Source of the DNA: a bacterium 1XD42-1
Lineage (GTDB): Bacteria > Bacillota > Clostridia > Oscillospirales > Ruminococcaceae
Assembly: GCA_003612625.1 (NCBI GenBank)
Contig: RAZJ01000010.1
Coordinates: forward strand, 1 to 64,000
Reading direction: 5' to 3'
Length of the DNA stretch: 64,000 nucleotides
The notes beneath the pieces are model-generated. The model did no database searches. It had not been told where the DNA came from and was given only the letters and a program-made list of their open reading frames with translations. Positions 16,339 through 24,947 of this stretch are shown in pieces. The position numbers and the translations under genes are program-made. Each line of letters starts with the position of its first letter. The stretch's first letter is position 1.

Positions 16339-17879
16339 TGCAGCATCTTCTCACGGTATTCAGAAGGGGACAGTCCCACTAATTTTTTAAAGCTTTTGCT
16401 GAAATAATTTCCGTTGCTGTACCCCACCCGGGCAGAAATATCAGAAATCTGATAGCGGGGATCTTGTAAAAGCTGTTTAGCTTTTTCAATGCGGTATGCA
16501 GTTAAATACTGGTTTAAGGTTTGTCCGGTTTCATTTTTAAAATAGGTACAGACATAGCTGGCAGACAGAAAAGCATGTTCCCCGATTTCCCGAACAGAAA
16601 GCTCCTCATTGGAATAATTGCGGCTGATATAATCTTTAATAAAAGCAATCGTAGGATTTTCCACATTCTGGTTTTCCAGCTTTTCAAAAAGGGTTTCTGT
16701 ACTGGAAACAACAGCCTGATGAAGCTCTTGTAAAGTGAAGCATCCTTCTAAAAAAGCCATAATACTTTGCGGGGCCTCCAAAGGGGATTGTGCAGAAGAA
16801 GCTATCATTTTTGCGCCATTTTCCTGGAGGAGCATAAACAGTTTATAATACAGATCTTTGGCCTGGTGGGAAAAAATATCTTGTTTTTGATAGAAGCAGG
16901 AAAAAATTTGTTCCAAAATATCCACACAGGCATTTTTATCTTTATCTGCCAGAGCTTTTCCAAAAACAGAAGGATCGGCATGGCTGATTTCCGTATGGGT
17001 TTTTTCCGGGAGGATGACCTGGCCGCAGTCAAAAAAGAAAGCGCTTTGCATGACAGCGGCGGCAGAAGCAAAGGACTGGTAAGCATGGGAAATGCCATAT
17101 ACCGTTTCCCCACGGGCAGCCAGAAACTTTCCAGAAGGCATAAACTGCTCTGCCAGAAAATGATCTACATCAGAAAGGGCAGTTTGGGAAGGCTCATTCC
17201 GGCCCCAGATTTGGAATACATGGTATTTATCATGTTTAAAGGTATAAAAAGCCTGTAAATGGTAACGGGAAAGGAATTCCTCTAATAAAAGGCGGATGGT
17301 TTCTATCCGGCCAGACTCCGGTTCTGGTTCTTTTAAGCAGACCATATAAGCGGTAAAGCTATCTCCGGATGCAAAGCGGAGGGACAGATCCTGAGCCAGA
17401 GCAAGGATATGCTCTTTTTGCTCCCGGTAAGGCCGCGTCAAAGCCAATGCCATGGCAGATGCCGTATTGCTGGAAAGGAAAGCTTCATTTTTACGGAAAC
17501 GCATTTGCTGTTGGAAGCGCCTTTTCGCTTCCAAGATTGAATCCCCGATTTCATGGGGATTCAAAGGCTTTTCTACATAGTTGACCGCTTTTAATTTAAT
17601 AGCGGCTTTTAAATATTCCTTATCAGAATAGCCGCTCATAAAAATAATAACGGTATCAGGGGCAAAGGCTTCAATCCGTTCTGCCATTTGGATGCCATCC
17701 ATACGGGGCATCCGGACATCGCAAAGAATAATTTCGGGCTGTTCTTTTTTTGCTAACGCAAAGCCGTTTAAACCATCATCCGCTTGGAATACCTGGGAAA
17801 TCCCCAGACTTTTCCAATTGATAGAAGCAACTAAGCCTTCCCGTGTTAATTTTTCGTCATCTACAATCAGCAGTTTCAT
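16335..17879 (-). CDS. YesN-type response regulator with AraC DNA-binding domain
   Basis: A 514-residue regulator. The receiver domain (residues 1-120) has the acidic pair D7/D8, phospho-acceptor D54 in LCDVRMPRMDG, and the conserved lysine in NYVEKPLNPHE. A long middle region of about 280 residues has no recognised fold. The C-terminal 100 residues are an AraC-type double helix-turn-helix, ending GYSNGNYFSKSFKKLVGLSPSEYREK. It is the first gene of the yesN-yesM pair, with a promoter at 17929-17956. Direct repeats upstream of the divergent ABC operon are its most likely targets. Confidence 0.92.
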   Translation of the reverse strand: MKLLIVDDEKLTREGLVASINWKSLGISQVFQADDGLNGFALAKKEQPEIILCDVRMPRMDGIQMAERIEAFAPDTVIIFMSGYSDKEYLKAAIKLKAVNYVEKPLNPHEIGDSILEAKRRFQQQMRFRKNEAFLSSNTASAMALALTRPYREQKEHILALAQDLSLRFASGDSFTAYMVCLKEPEPESGRIETIRLLLEEFLSRYHLQAFYTFKHDKYHVFQIWGRNEPSQTALSDVDHFLAEQFMPSGKFLAARGETVYGISHAYQSFASAAAVMQSAFFFDCGQVILPEKTHTEISHADPSVFGKALADKDKNACVDILEQIFSCFYQKQDIFSHQAKDLYYKLFMLLQENGAKMIASSAQSPLEAPQSIMAFLEGCFTLQELHQAVVSSTETLFEKLENQNVENPTIAFIKDYISRNYSNEELSVREIGEHAFLSASYVCTYFKNETGQTLNQYLTAYRIEKAKQLLQDPRYQISDISARVGYSNGNYFSKSFKKLVGLSPSEYREKMLQ

Positions 17880-17928
17880 AAATGGCCCCTATCCTGAAAG
17901 TGTTTAATGGTAACATCTGTCTTTCTCT

Positions 17929-17956
17929 ATTTTAGCAAATTTTGCTTAGAATGCAA
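17929..17956 (-). promoter_or_regulatory. Promoter of the YesN/YesM pair, with overlapping palindrome
   Basis: On the minus strand, TTGCAT (plus 17951-17956), a 16-nt spacer and TAAAAT (plus 17929-17934). A 6-1-6 palindrome AGCAAATTTTGCT at 17934-17946 lies inside the spacer and may be an operator. Confidence 0.55.
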
Positions 17957-17988
17957 GCCATTCATTAGAAAAGGGGGATTTGTACACA

Positions 17989-18124
17989 GAATCGAAACAA
18001 TTTTACCCGGAATCAAAAAATTTTACCGTAGGAAAATCCTTTATTTTCAAGTACAATTTTATTGTATAAAAATCTTCCGGTTTTGGGTAAAATTCTGCGG
18101 CAGCGATATCTCTTTTGTAAAATT
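17989..18124 (+). promoter_or_regulatory. Repeated AATTTTACC elements, probable YesN operator region
   Basis: Two direct copies of GAATC-AAA-AATTTTACC lie at 17989-18007 and 18010-18027, a period of about two helical turns, as expected for an AraC-type dimer. Two inverted copies (GGTAAAATT at 18086-18094 and GTAAAATT at 18117-18124) follow. Between them TATAAA at 18065-18070 could be the -10 box with no good -35, typical of an activated promoter. This fills most of the 305-bp gap. Confidence 0.6.
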
Positions 18125-18184
18125 TGAGGGCAGCGTTTGACAGCAGGTTTTCCCGCAGGGGGAAACGTGAAGGGAGGAAAGGCT

Positions 18185-19705
18185 GTGTCCGAATATGTTT
18201 TGGAGCTGCAGGGGATTACAAAAATTTTCCCTGGTGTTAAGGCTTTAAACAAAGTTCGTTTCCAGTTGAGAAAGGGTGAAATCCATGCCCTGATGGGGGA
18301 AAATGGTGCAGGCAAATCCACATTTATTAAAGTAATTACAGGCGTACATAAAGCCGAAGAAGGCGAAATGTTTCTGGACGGGCAGAAAGTTGATTTCAGA
18401 GGCCCAAGGGATGCCCAAAATGCCGGAATTGCCGCAGTATACCAGCATCCTACATCATATCCTCATTTAACAGTTGCGGAAAATATTTTTATGGGCCATG
18501 AGGAAGTAAAAGCAGGTTTTATCCAATGGAAGCAGATGAATGAAAAAGCGGCAGCCTTATTAAAAGAGCTGAATGCAGATTTTAAGCCTACGGCGGAAAT
18601 GGGCGCGTTAAGCGTTGCGCAGCAGCAGATGGTAGAAATTGCGAAAGCTTTGTCAACCAATGCAAAAATCGTTATTTTAGACGAACCGACAGCAGCTTTG
18701 ACGAAAAACGAGTCGGAAGAATTATACCGGATTGTAGAAAAATTACGGGACAGCGGGGTTTCTATTATTTTCATTTCCCACCGTTTTGAAGATATGTACC
18801 GGCTGGCTACCCGGGTAACGGTATTCCGGGATTCTCAGTATATCGGTACATATGATGTGGATAAAATCACCAACGCGGATTTAATCAAAGCGATGGTAGG
18901 CCGTGAAATTAAAGACATGTTCCCGAAACCGGAAGTAAAAATCGGATCGGAAGTCTTAAAAGTAGAAGGCTTATCCCGGATGGGATATTTTAAAGATGTT
19001 TCATTTACCGTCCATCAGGGGGAAATATTAGGCTTGACGGGCCTGGTAGGCGCAGGACGTACAGAAGTTGTGGAAAGCATCTGCGGCGTCACTCAGCCGG
19101 ACAGCGGACGGGTATTTTTAGAAGGGCGCCAAGTACAGGTCCACCATCCAGCAGACGCCATGAAAGAAGGTTTAATCCTTTTACCGGAGGACCGGCAAAA
19201 AGAAGGTTTAATTTTAAGCTGGGGCCTGGGGCGGAATGTTACCCTGCCGGTTATCAGTAAATACGCAAAAAACAGCTTTACAGACGAAAAGAAGGAAAGG
19301 GAAGTTTCCAAACAGCTTTTGGAAGAAGTGGATACAAAAGCAATTTCTGTTTTTGATTTAGCAAGTTCCCTTTCCGGCGGCAACCAGCAAAAGGTAGTAG
19401 TTGCAAAAGCGCTGGCCCAGGAAATGAAAGTTGTCATTATGGATGAACCCACCAAAGGCGTAGATGTTGGTGCAAAAGCGGAAATTTACCAAATCATGGG
19501 AGATTTAGCCCTGAAAGGCTATGCAATTATTTTGATTTCTTCAGAAATGCCGGAAATTTTAGGGATGAGTGACCGGATTGTGGTCATGTGCAACGGAAAA
19601 GTTTCCGGGGAATTAAAACGGGGCGAAGCCACACAGGAAGCAATTTTGGAACTGGCAATGGAAAAATCGGCGCCCGTACAGGAAGGAGTGGCAAACAATG
19701 TCTGA
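18185..19705 (+). CDS. Sugar ABC transporter ATP-binding protein (double ATPase domain)
   Basis: A 506-residue fused ATPase of the RbsA/MglA/RhaT class with two nucleotide-binding domains. The first half has Walker A GENGAGKST (38-46), signature LSVAQQQM and Walker B VILDEPTAAL. The second half has a degenerate Walker A (GLVGAGRTE), a full LSGGNQQK signature and Walker B VVIMDEPTKGVDVG, the usual asymmetry of this class. The start is a GTG at 18185 with GGGAGG 8-10 nt upstream; an upstream in-frame TTG at 18137 has none. It leads a four-gene operon with overlapping or close genes. Confidence 0.92.
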   Translation: MSEYVLELQGITKIFPGVKALNKVRFQLRKGEIHALMGENGAGKSTFIKVITGVHKAEEGEMFLDGQKVDFRGPRDAQNAGIAAVYQHPTSYPHLTVAENIFMGHEEVKAGFIQWKQMNEKAAALLKELNADFKPTAEMGALSVAQQQMVEIAKALSTNAKIVILDEPTAALTKNESEELYRIVEKLRDSGVSIIFISHRFEDMYRLATRVTVFRDSQYIGTYDVDKITNADLIKAMVGREIKDMFPKPEVKIGSEVLKVEGLSRMGYFKDVSFTVHQGEILGLTGLVGAGRTEVVESICGVTQPDSGRVFLEGRQVQVHHPADAMKEGLILLPEDRQKEGLILSWGLGRNVTLPVISKYAKNSFTDEKKEREVSKQLLEEVDTKAISVFDLASSLSGGNQQKVVVAKALAQEMKVVIMDEPTKGVDVGAKAEIYQIMGDLALKGYAIILISSEMPEILGMSDRIVVMCNGKVSGELKRGEATQEAILELAMEKSAPVQEGVANNV

Positions 19706-20699
19706 GAAAAAGTCACTTTGGAAAATCATTACCGGTTCCCGGGAAGTCAGTTTATTATTGGTACTCATTGTATTGTGTGCGATTGTCCAAATTTTAAGCC
19801 CTTCCTTTTTGACAATCAAATCCATTATGGATATGCTGAAAAACAATTCCGTTATTATGATCATGTCCACAGGGATGCTGGGGGTTCTATTGTTAGGAGG
19901 CATTGACATTTCCATTGCGTCAACCTTGGCTTTTTCCGGTATGACCGTAGGGATGCTGCTGAAGTATGACATTATACACAATGCTTTTCTGTTGTTTTTG
20001 ATTGCCATGGCCATTGGGGCGGCCTGCGGATGCTTGATAGGCTTAGTTATTTCCCGGGGCGGTGTGCTGCCGATTATTGCGACAATGGGCTTTATGTATA
20101 TTTACCGTGGGTTTGCTTATTTAATCGGTAACAGCCAGTGGGCCAGTGCAGAAAATTTAGGGGATTTCAAAAATTTTGCCTTAAATAAGACTTTAGGATT
20201 AGGCTTGTTAAATAATGTTATCGTTATTGTTTTAATCTGCTATGTGATTTTCTTCATTGTAATGAAATGGACCCGTTTGGGACGCAAGGTATATGCAGTA
20301 GGCAGCAACCCGGAAGCAGCAGCCGTTTCCGGTATTCACACAGCCAATATTAAATTGATTGTATATACCATTATGGGGATGCTGGCAGGATTAGGCGGCG
20401 CTTTAGCCGTAGCTGTATATTCTTCAGCCCAGCCCAATATGCTTTATGGACGGGAAATGGATGTTATCGCATCCTGCGTTATCGGCGGCGTCAGCACAAC
20501 AGGGGGCCGCGGGACAGTAGTTGGTACTTTGTTAGGCTCTTTGATTTTGGCAGTTATTGCAAAAGCCCTGCCTTTGGTAGGCATTGACGCCTTGGCGCAG
20601 AATACAGTAAAAGGCGTGATTATTTTAGCAGTTATCATTTTGAATGTGGTAACACAGCGGATGATGGACCGGAACAACTTGAAAGGGAGGGAAATGTAA
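19698..20699 (+). CDS. Sugar ABC transporter permease (first)
   Basis: A 333-residue integral membrane protein of the RbsC-like BPD_transp_2 family. It has about ten hydrophobic segments, GGIDISIASTLAFSGM near the N-terminal third, and the ATPase-contact region IASCVIGGVSTTGGRGTV. It overlaps the ATPase gene by 8 nt and is followed 2 nt later by a second permease. A pair of unequal permeases is the arrangement of rhamnose (rhaPQ) and AI-2 (lsrCD) importers, not of ribose systems, which have one. Confidence 0.9.
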   Translation: MSEKKSLWKIITGSREVSLLLVLIVLCAIVQILSPSFLTIKSIMDMLKNNSVIMIMSTGMLGVLLLGGIDISIASTLAFSGMTVGMLLKYDIIHNAFLLFLIAMAIGAACGCLIGLVISRGGVLPIIATMGFMYIYRGFAYLIGNSQWASAENLGDFKNFALNKTLGLGLLNNVIVIVLICYVIFFIVMKWTRLGRKVYAVGSNPEAAAVSGIHTANIKLIVYTIMGMLAGLGGALAVAVYSSAQPNMLYGREMDVIASCVIGGVSTTGGRGTVVGTLLGSLILAVIAKALPLVGIDALAQNTVKGVIILAVIILNVVTQRMMDRNNLKGREM

Positions 20700-20701
20700 T
20701 T

Positions 20702-21712
20702 ATGGCTGGGAAATCAGGAAGAACTTTATCCATTACACAGGAAAGCTCCTGGAAAAAAGCAGTTTTTAGTTGGGAAGGCATATTGATCCTGTTATTTATC
20801 GCAGTCAATATTTTATGTATATGTATTTCCCCCAATTATAATTTAAAAAATGTCCTTCGGGAAATGCCGAAATATTTAACAGAAGTCTTTTTGCTTTTAC
20901 CAATGGCATACCTGCTGCTCCTTGGGGAAATTGATATTTCTGTTGGAGCATCTGTCTGCTTGTCTGCAACAATGGCATGTATGGCTTGCAACGCAGGATT
21001 GCCTTTCCCATTGGTGCTGCTGGTAGGCTTGGCAGTAGGAACCCTTTGCGGGGCAGTGAATGGGTTTATCTTAACCAGGTTTACAGAACTGCCTCCCATG
21101 ATTGTTACATTGGGGACACAGATTGTATTCCGTGGGATTGCAGAAATTACATTAGGCAGCGGTGGTTCCATTTCTTTGACCAACACAAAGCAATTCCATG
21201 CAATGGCTGGCAAAATCGGGCCTGTCCCATATATGTTTTTTGTAGTTATCCTGGCGGCAGCGATTTATATGGTGGTTTTAGGGAAAACCACTTTTGGACG
21301 GAGGGTTTATGCCATTGGGAGCAATAGTTTGGCTTCCTATTATGCAGGCATCCATGTTCAAAAAATCCGTTTCTTTGTCTTTACCCTGGCAGGCTTTATG
21401 GCAGGTGTCAGCGCAATTTTCTTAACTTCTGTCCTGTATGGCGCCAATACCACAACAGGCAATGGTTTTGAAATGGACGCCATTGCAATGGCGGTATTTG
21501 GCGGTATTTCAACCGCAGGCGGCAAAGGAAAGCTGTTAGGGGCGATTATCTCTGCGTTCACCATTATTTGCCTGCGGATTGGCTTGGGCCAAATCAACAT
21601 GAATCCACAGGTTATCCTGGTTATCCTGGGCGCATTGCTGGTACTGGCAGTATTGCTGCCGAATCTGGCTAAGAAAGCCCGTTCTATGGGGATTATGGCA
21701 AAAGCCGCATAA
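20702..21712 (+). CDS. Sugar ABC transporter permease (second)
   Basis: The second permease, 336 residues, of the same family: LLGEIDISVGASVCLSATM is the counterpart of the GGIDISI segment, and IAMAVFGGISTAGGKGKLLG is the contact loop. GGGAGGG lies upstream, overlapping the end of the first permease gene. It differs enough from the first copy to suggest a heterodimeric pore. Binding-protein gene follows after 77 nt. Confidence 0.9.
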   Translation: MAGKSGRTLSITQESSWKKAVFSWEGILILLFIAVNILCICISPNYNLKNVLREMPKYLTEVFLLLPMAYLLLLGEIDISVGASVCLSATMACMACNAGLPFPLVLLVGLAVGTLCGAVNGFILTRFTELPPMIVTLGTQIVFRGIAEITLGSGGSISLTNTKQFHAMAGKIGPVPYMFFVVILAAAIYMVVLGKTTFGRRVYAIGSNSLASYYAGIHVQKIRFFVFTLAGFMAGVSAIFLTSVLYGANTTTGNGFEMDAIAMAVFGGISTAGGKGKLLGAIISAFTIICLRIGLGQINMNPQVILVILGALLVLAVLLPNLAKKARSMGIMAKAA

Positions 21713-21789
21713 AAATGAAGGGTACTAAGCGTAAAAAGGCGCTTTGTATAAAAAAGGAAAGTTTTAACCATTAAAAGGAGGAAATTATC

Positions 21790-22893
21790 ATGAAAAGAAA
21801 ACTGTTCTGCGTATTGCTGTGCGCAGCCATGGTTTCAAGCCTGTTAGCTGGCTGCGGCGGTGGCGGCGGTTCCAGCAGTGCAGCACCGGCAACACCGGCA
21901 AGCTCCGCATCTGGAGATGGCGGATCAGCAGCACCAGCAACTGATGGCGGCTCCGGCGGGAAAACATATGCCATTGTGACAAAGGCTGCCGGCAACCCCT
22001 TCAATGAAAAGGTTGCAGAAGGCTTCCAAAAAGTGATTGAAGAACAAGGCGGAACTTGTATCGTAAGACATCCGGAAGCTGCAACAGCAGATGCCCAGGT
22101 TTCTGTTATTCAGTCTTTGATTTCCCAAGGGGTTAATTCCATTTGTATTGCTGCCAATGATGAAAATGCTTTACAGGCTGCCTTAGAAGAAGCTCGTGAC
22201 GAAGGGATCAACATTTGCTGTGTAGACTCCAAAGTCAATAAAGACAGCCGCCAAACCTTTGTCAACCAGGCTGGTGTAAATGAAATCGGCCAGTGCCTGA
22301 TGGAAGCAGTTTATGACATTTCCGGCGGGGAAGGCGATTGGGCTATTTTGTCTGCAACTTCCCAGGCTACAAACCAGAATGCCTGGATTGAAGCCATGAA
22401 AACAGCTATGCAGGACGAAAAATATTCCAAACTGAACCTGGTAGAAGTAGCTTATGGTGATGACGAACCACAAAAATCCACAGACCAGACACAAGCTCTT
22501 TTATCCAAATATCCAGATTTGAAAGTAATCTGCGCACCCACCACAGTAGGCATCAATGCCGCAGCAAAGGTTTTACAGGACAACCAATCTCCTGTTAAAT
22601 TAACTGGCTTGGGCCTGCCTTCCGAAATGGCAGAATATATTGGAGATGATGATGCACATTCCTGCCCATATATGTATCTGTGGAATCCAGTTGATTTAGG
22701 CCGTTTAGGTGCATATACTTCTGTTGCTTTGGTAGACGGAACAATTACAGGCGCAACTGGTGATAAATTCTCTGCTGGCGATATGGGTGATTATGAAGTA
22801 GTTGCTGCTGATGATGGTGGTACAGAAATTATCCTCGGGGCACCTTTCAAATTTGATCCAGCCAATATCAACGATTGGAAAGACGTTTATTAA
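21790..22893 (+). CDS. Sugar ABC transporter substrate-binding lipoprotein, RhaS/LsrB-like
   Basis: A 367-residue lipoprotein: signal peptide with lipobox LLAGC (Cys22), a Gly/Ser/Ala linker to about residue 55, then a Peripla_BP_4 fold. The regions VICAPTTVGINAAAKVLQ and YMYLWNPVDLGRLGAYTSV match what I know of the rhamnose/AI-2 branch of this family, rather than ribose or galactose proteins. AGGAGG precedes the ATG. The ligand is probably a deoxy sugar or related compound; this is inference. Together with the YesM/YesN pair it makes a complete sense-and-import unit. Confidence 0.88.
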   Translation: MKRKLFCVLLCAAMVSSLLAGCGGGGGSSSAAPATPASSASGDGGSAAPATDGGSGGKTYAIVTKAAGNPFNEKVAEGFQKVIEEQGGTCIVRHPEAATADAQVSVIQSLISQGVNSICIAANDENALQAALEEARDEGINICCVDSKVNKDSRQTFVNQAGVNEIGQCLMEAVYDISGGEGDWAILSATSQATNQNAWIEAMKTAMQDEKYSKLNLVEVAYGDDEPQKSTDQTQALLSKYPDLKVICAPTTVGINAAAKVLQDNQSPVKLTGLGLPSEMAEYIGDDDAHSCPYMYLWNPVDLGRLGAYTSVALVDGTITGATGDKFSAGDMGDYEVVAADDGGTEIILGAPFKFDPANINDWKDVY

Positions 22894-22944
22894 ACTGCAT
22901 ATAGCATAAAATTCCTTTGTTTATTTCATTTTTTCTTCCATAAT

Positions 22945-22979
22945 GAACCCCTTGATCTGTTTAACAGGTCAAGGGGTTC
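22945..22979 (+). terminator. Strong hairpin after the sugar ABC operon
   Basis: A 15-bp stem with one T-G pair (22945-22959 with 22965-22979) and a 5-nt loop, 50 nt past the binding-protein stop. No T tract follows, so it may stabilise the transcript end rather than end transcription by itself. Confidence 0.55.
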
Positions 22980-23011
22980 CTACATTATAACGGAAAAAAT
23001 GACAGCAATAA

Positions 23012-23039
23012 GGAGGCACTGATTGGATACAGTACCTCC
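23012..23039 (-). terminator. Hairpin after the ricin-fold gene
   Basis: GGAGG-C-ACTG pairs with CAGT-A-CCTCC (23012-23021 with 23030-23039). On the minus strand it lies 16 nt past the stop of the ricin-fold gene and is followed by a T-rich stretch containing TTTTTT. Confidence 0.5.
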
Positions 23040-23055
23040 CTATCCTGTGGAGATT

Positions 23056-23721
23056 TTATTCTTTTGTTTCCGCTGGCATTTCGGTGGAAACTTCAGAAAT
23101 CGGTTCTGCTGGTGCTTCAACAGAAGGTGCTGCTGGTTCAACAGCTTTTTTTGTACGGGATCCTCTGGGAGCACGGGTTTTGCGGTTTTTTGCAGGGGCA
23201 GTTTCTGTTGTTTTCCTTCTGGTATATTTCCGTTTTGCCGGTGGCTGGGCGGTGGCTGCTTCTGCTGCGGAATCAGGTTTTGATTCTTCAATCACTTCCC
23301 GGATGATCCATAGCTGCGTATCGCTGGAAGTAGCATCCCAAATATTAAGATGAGCTCCTGCATTTAAAGATTGTTCTGTAATATCAAGATAACGGCGGGA
23401 ATGTTTTGCACGAATACGGTAAGTGTTTTCTCCCACCGGTTCAAGCATCCAAAGCTGATTAGAAGCATTGATATCCTGCCACATATGGACAGGGGTTCCG
23501 TTGTCTACTCCGGCCATATCCACATCTAATACTTGATGGGTACCCCGGTTAATAATTGTCACACATCCATTCCCCCTGTCTTCAAAACTCCAATGTTGTA
23601 AAGGAGTGTTCAAGGGATAAAACATCCTTGCTGATCCTTCCATTATGTCCAGAGACATACCGCTGCATTTTGAAATAATCATGTAGTAGGGGATCGTTTT
23701 AATTTCATTTCTTTCCGCCAT
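23056..23721 (-). CDS. Ricin-type beta-trefoil protein with basic Lys/Arg/Ala/Pro tail
   Basis: A 221-residue protein without signal peptide. Residues about 12-145 form one beta-trefoil with three QxW motifs (QHW, QLW, QLW), one per lobe, as in R-type lectins. Residues about 155-221 are low-complexity: basic segments such as KRKYTRRK and KNRKTRAPRGSRTKK, then an Ala/Pro/Glu-rich acidic end. GGGAGG precedes the ATG, and a good promoter lies at 23775-23804. R-type lectin folds are usually part of secreted enzymes; a cytoplasmic single-copy form with a histone-H1-like tail is unusual. Function unknown; carbohydrate binding is inferred from the fold. Confidence 0.82.
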   Translation of the reverse strand: MAERNEIKTIPYYMIISKCSGMSLDIMEGSARMFYPLNTPLQHWSFEDRGNGCVTIINRGTHQVLDVDMAGVDNGTPVHMWQDINASNQLWMLEPVGENTYRIRAKHSRRYLDITEQSLNAGAHLNIWDATSSDTQLWIIREVIEESKPDSAAEAATAQPPAKRKYTRRKTTETAPAKNRKTRAPRGSRTKKAVEPAAPSVEAPAEPISEVSTEMPAETKE

Positions 23722-23774
23722 AAAATTGGCCTCCCTTAAATTTACTTCGCAAGTGATGCGGAGTGGATAATGTT

Positions 23775-23804
23775 AGTATATATGAAGATCCTACCTGTTG
23801 TCAA
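23775..23804 (-). promoter_or_regulatory. Promoter of the ricin-fold gene
   Basis: On the minus strand, perfect TTGACA (plus 23799-23804), an 18-nt spacer and TATACT (plus 23775-23780). Confidence 0.72.
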
Positions 23805-23981
23805 ATAAGAATCAAAAAAATATCGGATTTTTTTAAAATAGAATGAAATATAAAAAAATTTTCATAAATCTGAAACAAACCGGAGGGATTTTTGCGGTAT
23901 GGTAGAATATACTTATGATAATAAGTGCCAAGCCCACTAAAAATAAGGGGATTGGGTAATGAAATGGAAGGGAGAAACAGG

Positions 23982-24947
23982 ATGCTTGAAATTTCCGGAC
24001 TCACAAAATATTATGGCGATAAAGCAGCCATTGAGGACATTTGTTTTCAAGTAAACCAGGGAGAAGTGGTAGGATTTTTAGGAGCCAATGGTGCTGGGAA
24101 ATCTACAACAATGAATATTATTACAGGTTATCTTTCCGCTACAAAAGGCACTGTAAAAGTAGATGGATTTGACATTCTTTTTGAGCCGGCCAAGGCAAAA
24201 GCACGGATGGGGTATCTTCCGGAAATACCGCCGCTGTATCAGGATTTAAGTGTATGGGAGAGTTTATGTTTTACTTATGATTTAAAAAAAGCAAAACAGG
24301 ACCGGAAAAAATATTTAGAAAACCTTTGTGAAATGGTATGTATTGACGGGGTAAAGGACCGTTTGATCCGGAACCTGTCAAAAGGTTACAGGCAGCGGGT
24401 AGGGATTGCCTGTGCATTGGTAGGGGAACCGCCGATTTTAATTTTAGATGAACCCACAGTGGGATTAGACCCGAAACAGATTATTGAAATCCGTACGTTA
24501 ATCAAAGAGCTGGCAAAAACACGGACTGTTATTTTATCTTCCCATATTCTTCAGGAAATTGAAGCCGTATGTGGACGTGTTGTAATTATTCATAACGGCC
24601 ATATTGTAGCAGACGACACACCGGAAGCCCTGGCAGCCCGGCAAATGGGCGGGAGTCATTTGGCATTGCAGGTGAAGGGAAAGCCAGATATAGTCTGTCC
24701 TTTATTGAAAGGGATTCCAGGTGTTCAGAACGCTGAAGCGGAAAAAAATTGCGGGGAAAATGTGTGGCGTTACCGGTTAAATACTGGCGGGGAAGACATA
24801 CGGGAAGCTTTATTTTTTGTATTAAGCGATCATAAACTGCCTATTTTAGAATTACAGGATCTGCGCGCCACATTAGAAGATGTATTTCTAACTGTGACCC
24901 GTGAAACTGGGATAGAAGGAGGCGATTTGGATGGCAGCAATTTATAA
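23982..24947 (+). CDS. ABC transporter ATP-binding protein, GldA-like
   Basis: A 321-residue ATPase of the ABC-2 type. Walker A GANGAGKST (about 36-44), signature LSKGYRQRVGIA and Walker B LILDEPTVGLDP are intact, and a C-terminal extension of about 90 residues follows, as in GldA/NatA/CcmA-type exporters. The open frame begins at a GTG at 23925, but AGGGAG just before the ATG at 23982 and the family start MLEISGLTKYYG favour 23982. It is the first of four genes (ATPase, permease, GldG-like, DUF4340) overlapping or within 20 nt of each other. Confidence 0.9.
   Translation: MLEISGLTKYYGDKAAIEDICFQVNQGEVVGFLGANGAGKSTTMNIITGYLSATKGTVKVDGFDILFEPAKAKARMGYLPEIPPLYQDLSVWESLCFTYDLKKAKQDRKKYLENLCEMVCIDGVKDRLIRNLSKGYRQRVGIACALVGEPPILILDEPTVGLDPKQIIEIRTLIKELAKTRTVILSSHILQEIEAVCGRVVIIHNGHIVADDTPEALAARQMGGSHLALQVKGKPDIVCPLLKGIPGVQNAEAEKNCGENVWRYRLNTGGEDIREALFFVLSDHKLPILELQDLRATLEDVFLTVTRETGIEGGDLDGSNL

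Noticed and set aside
16767-17258. 163-residue plus-strand open frame
   Set aside because: It is the antisense shadow of the YesN gene, with no ribosome binding site and no coherent protein features.
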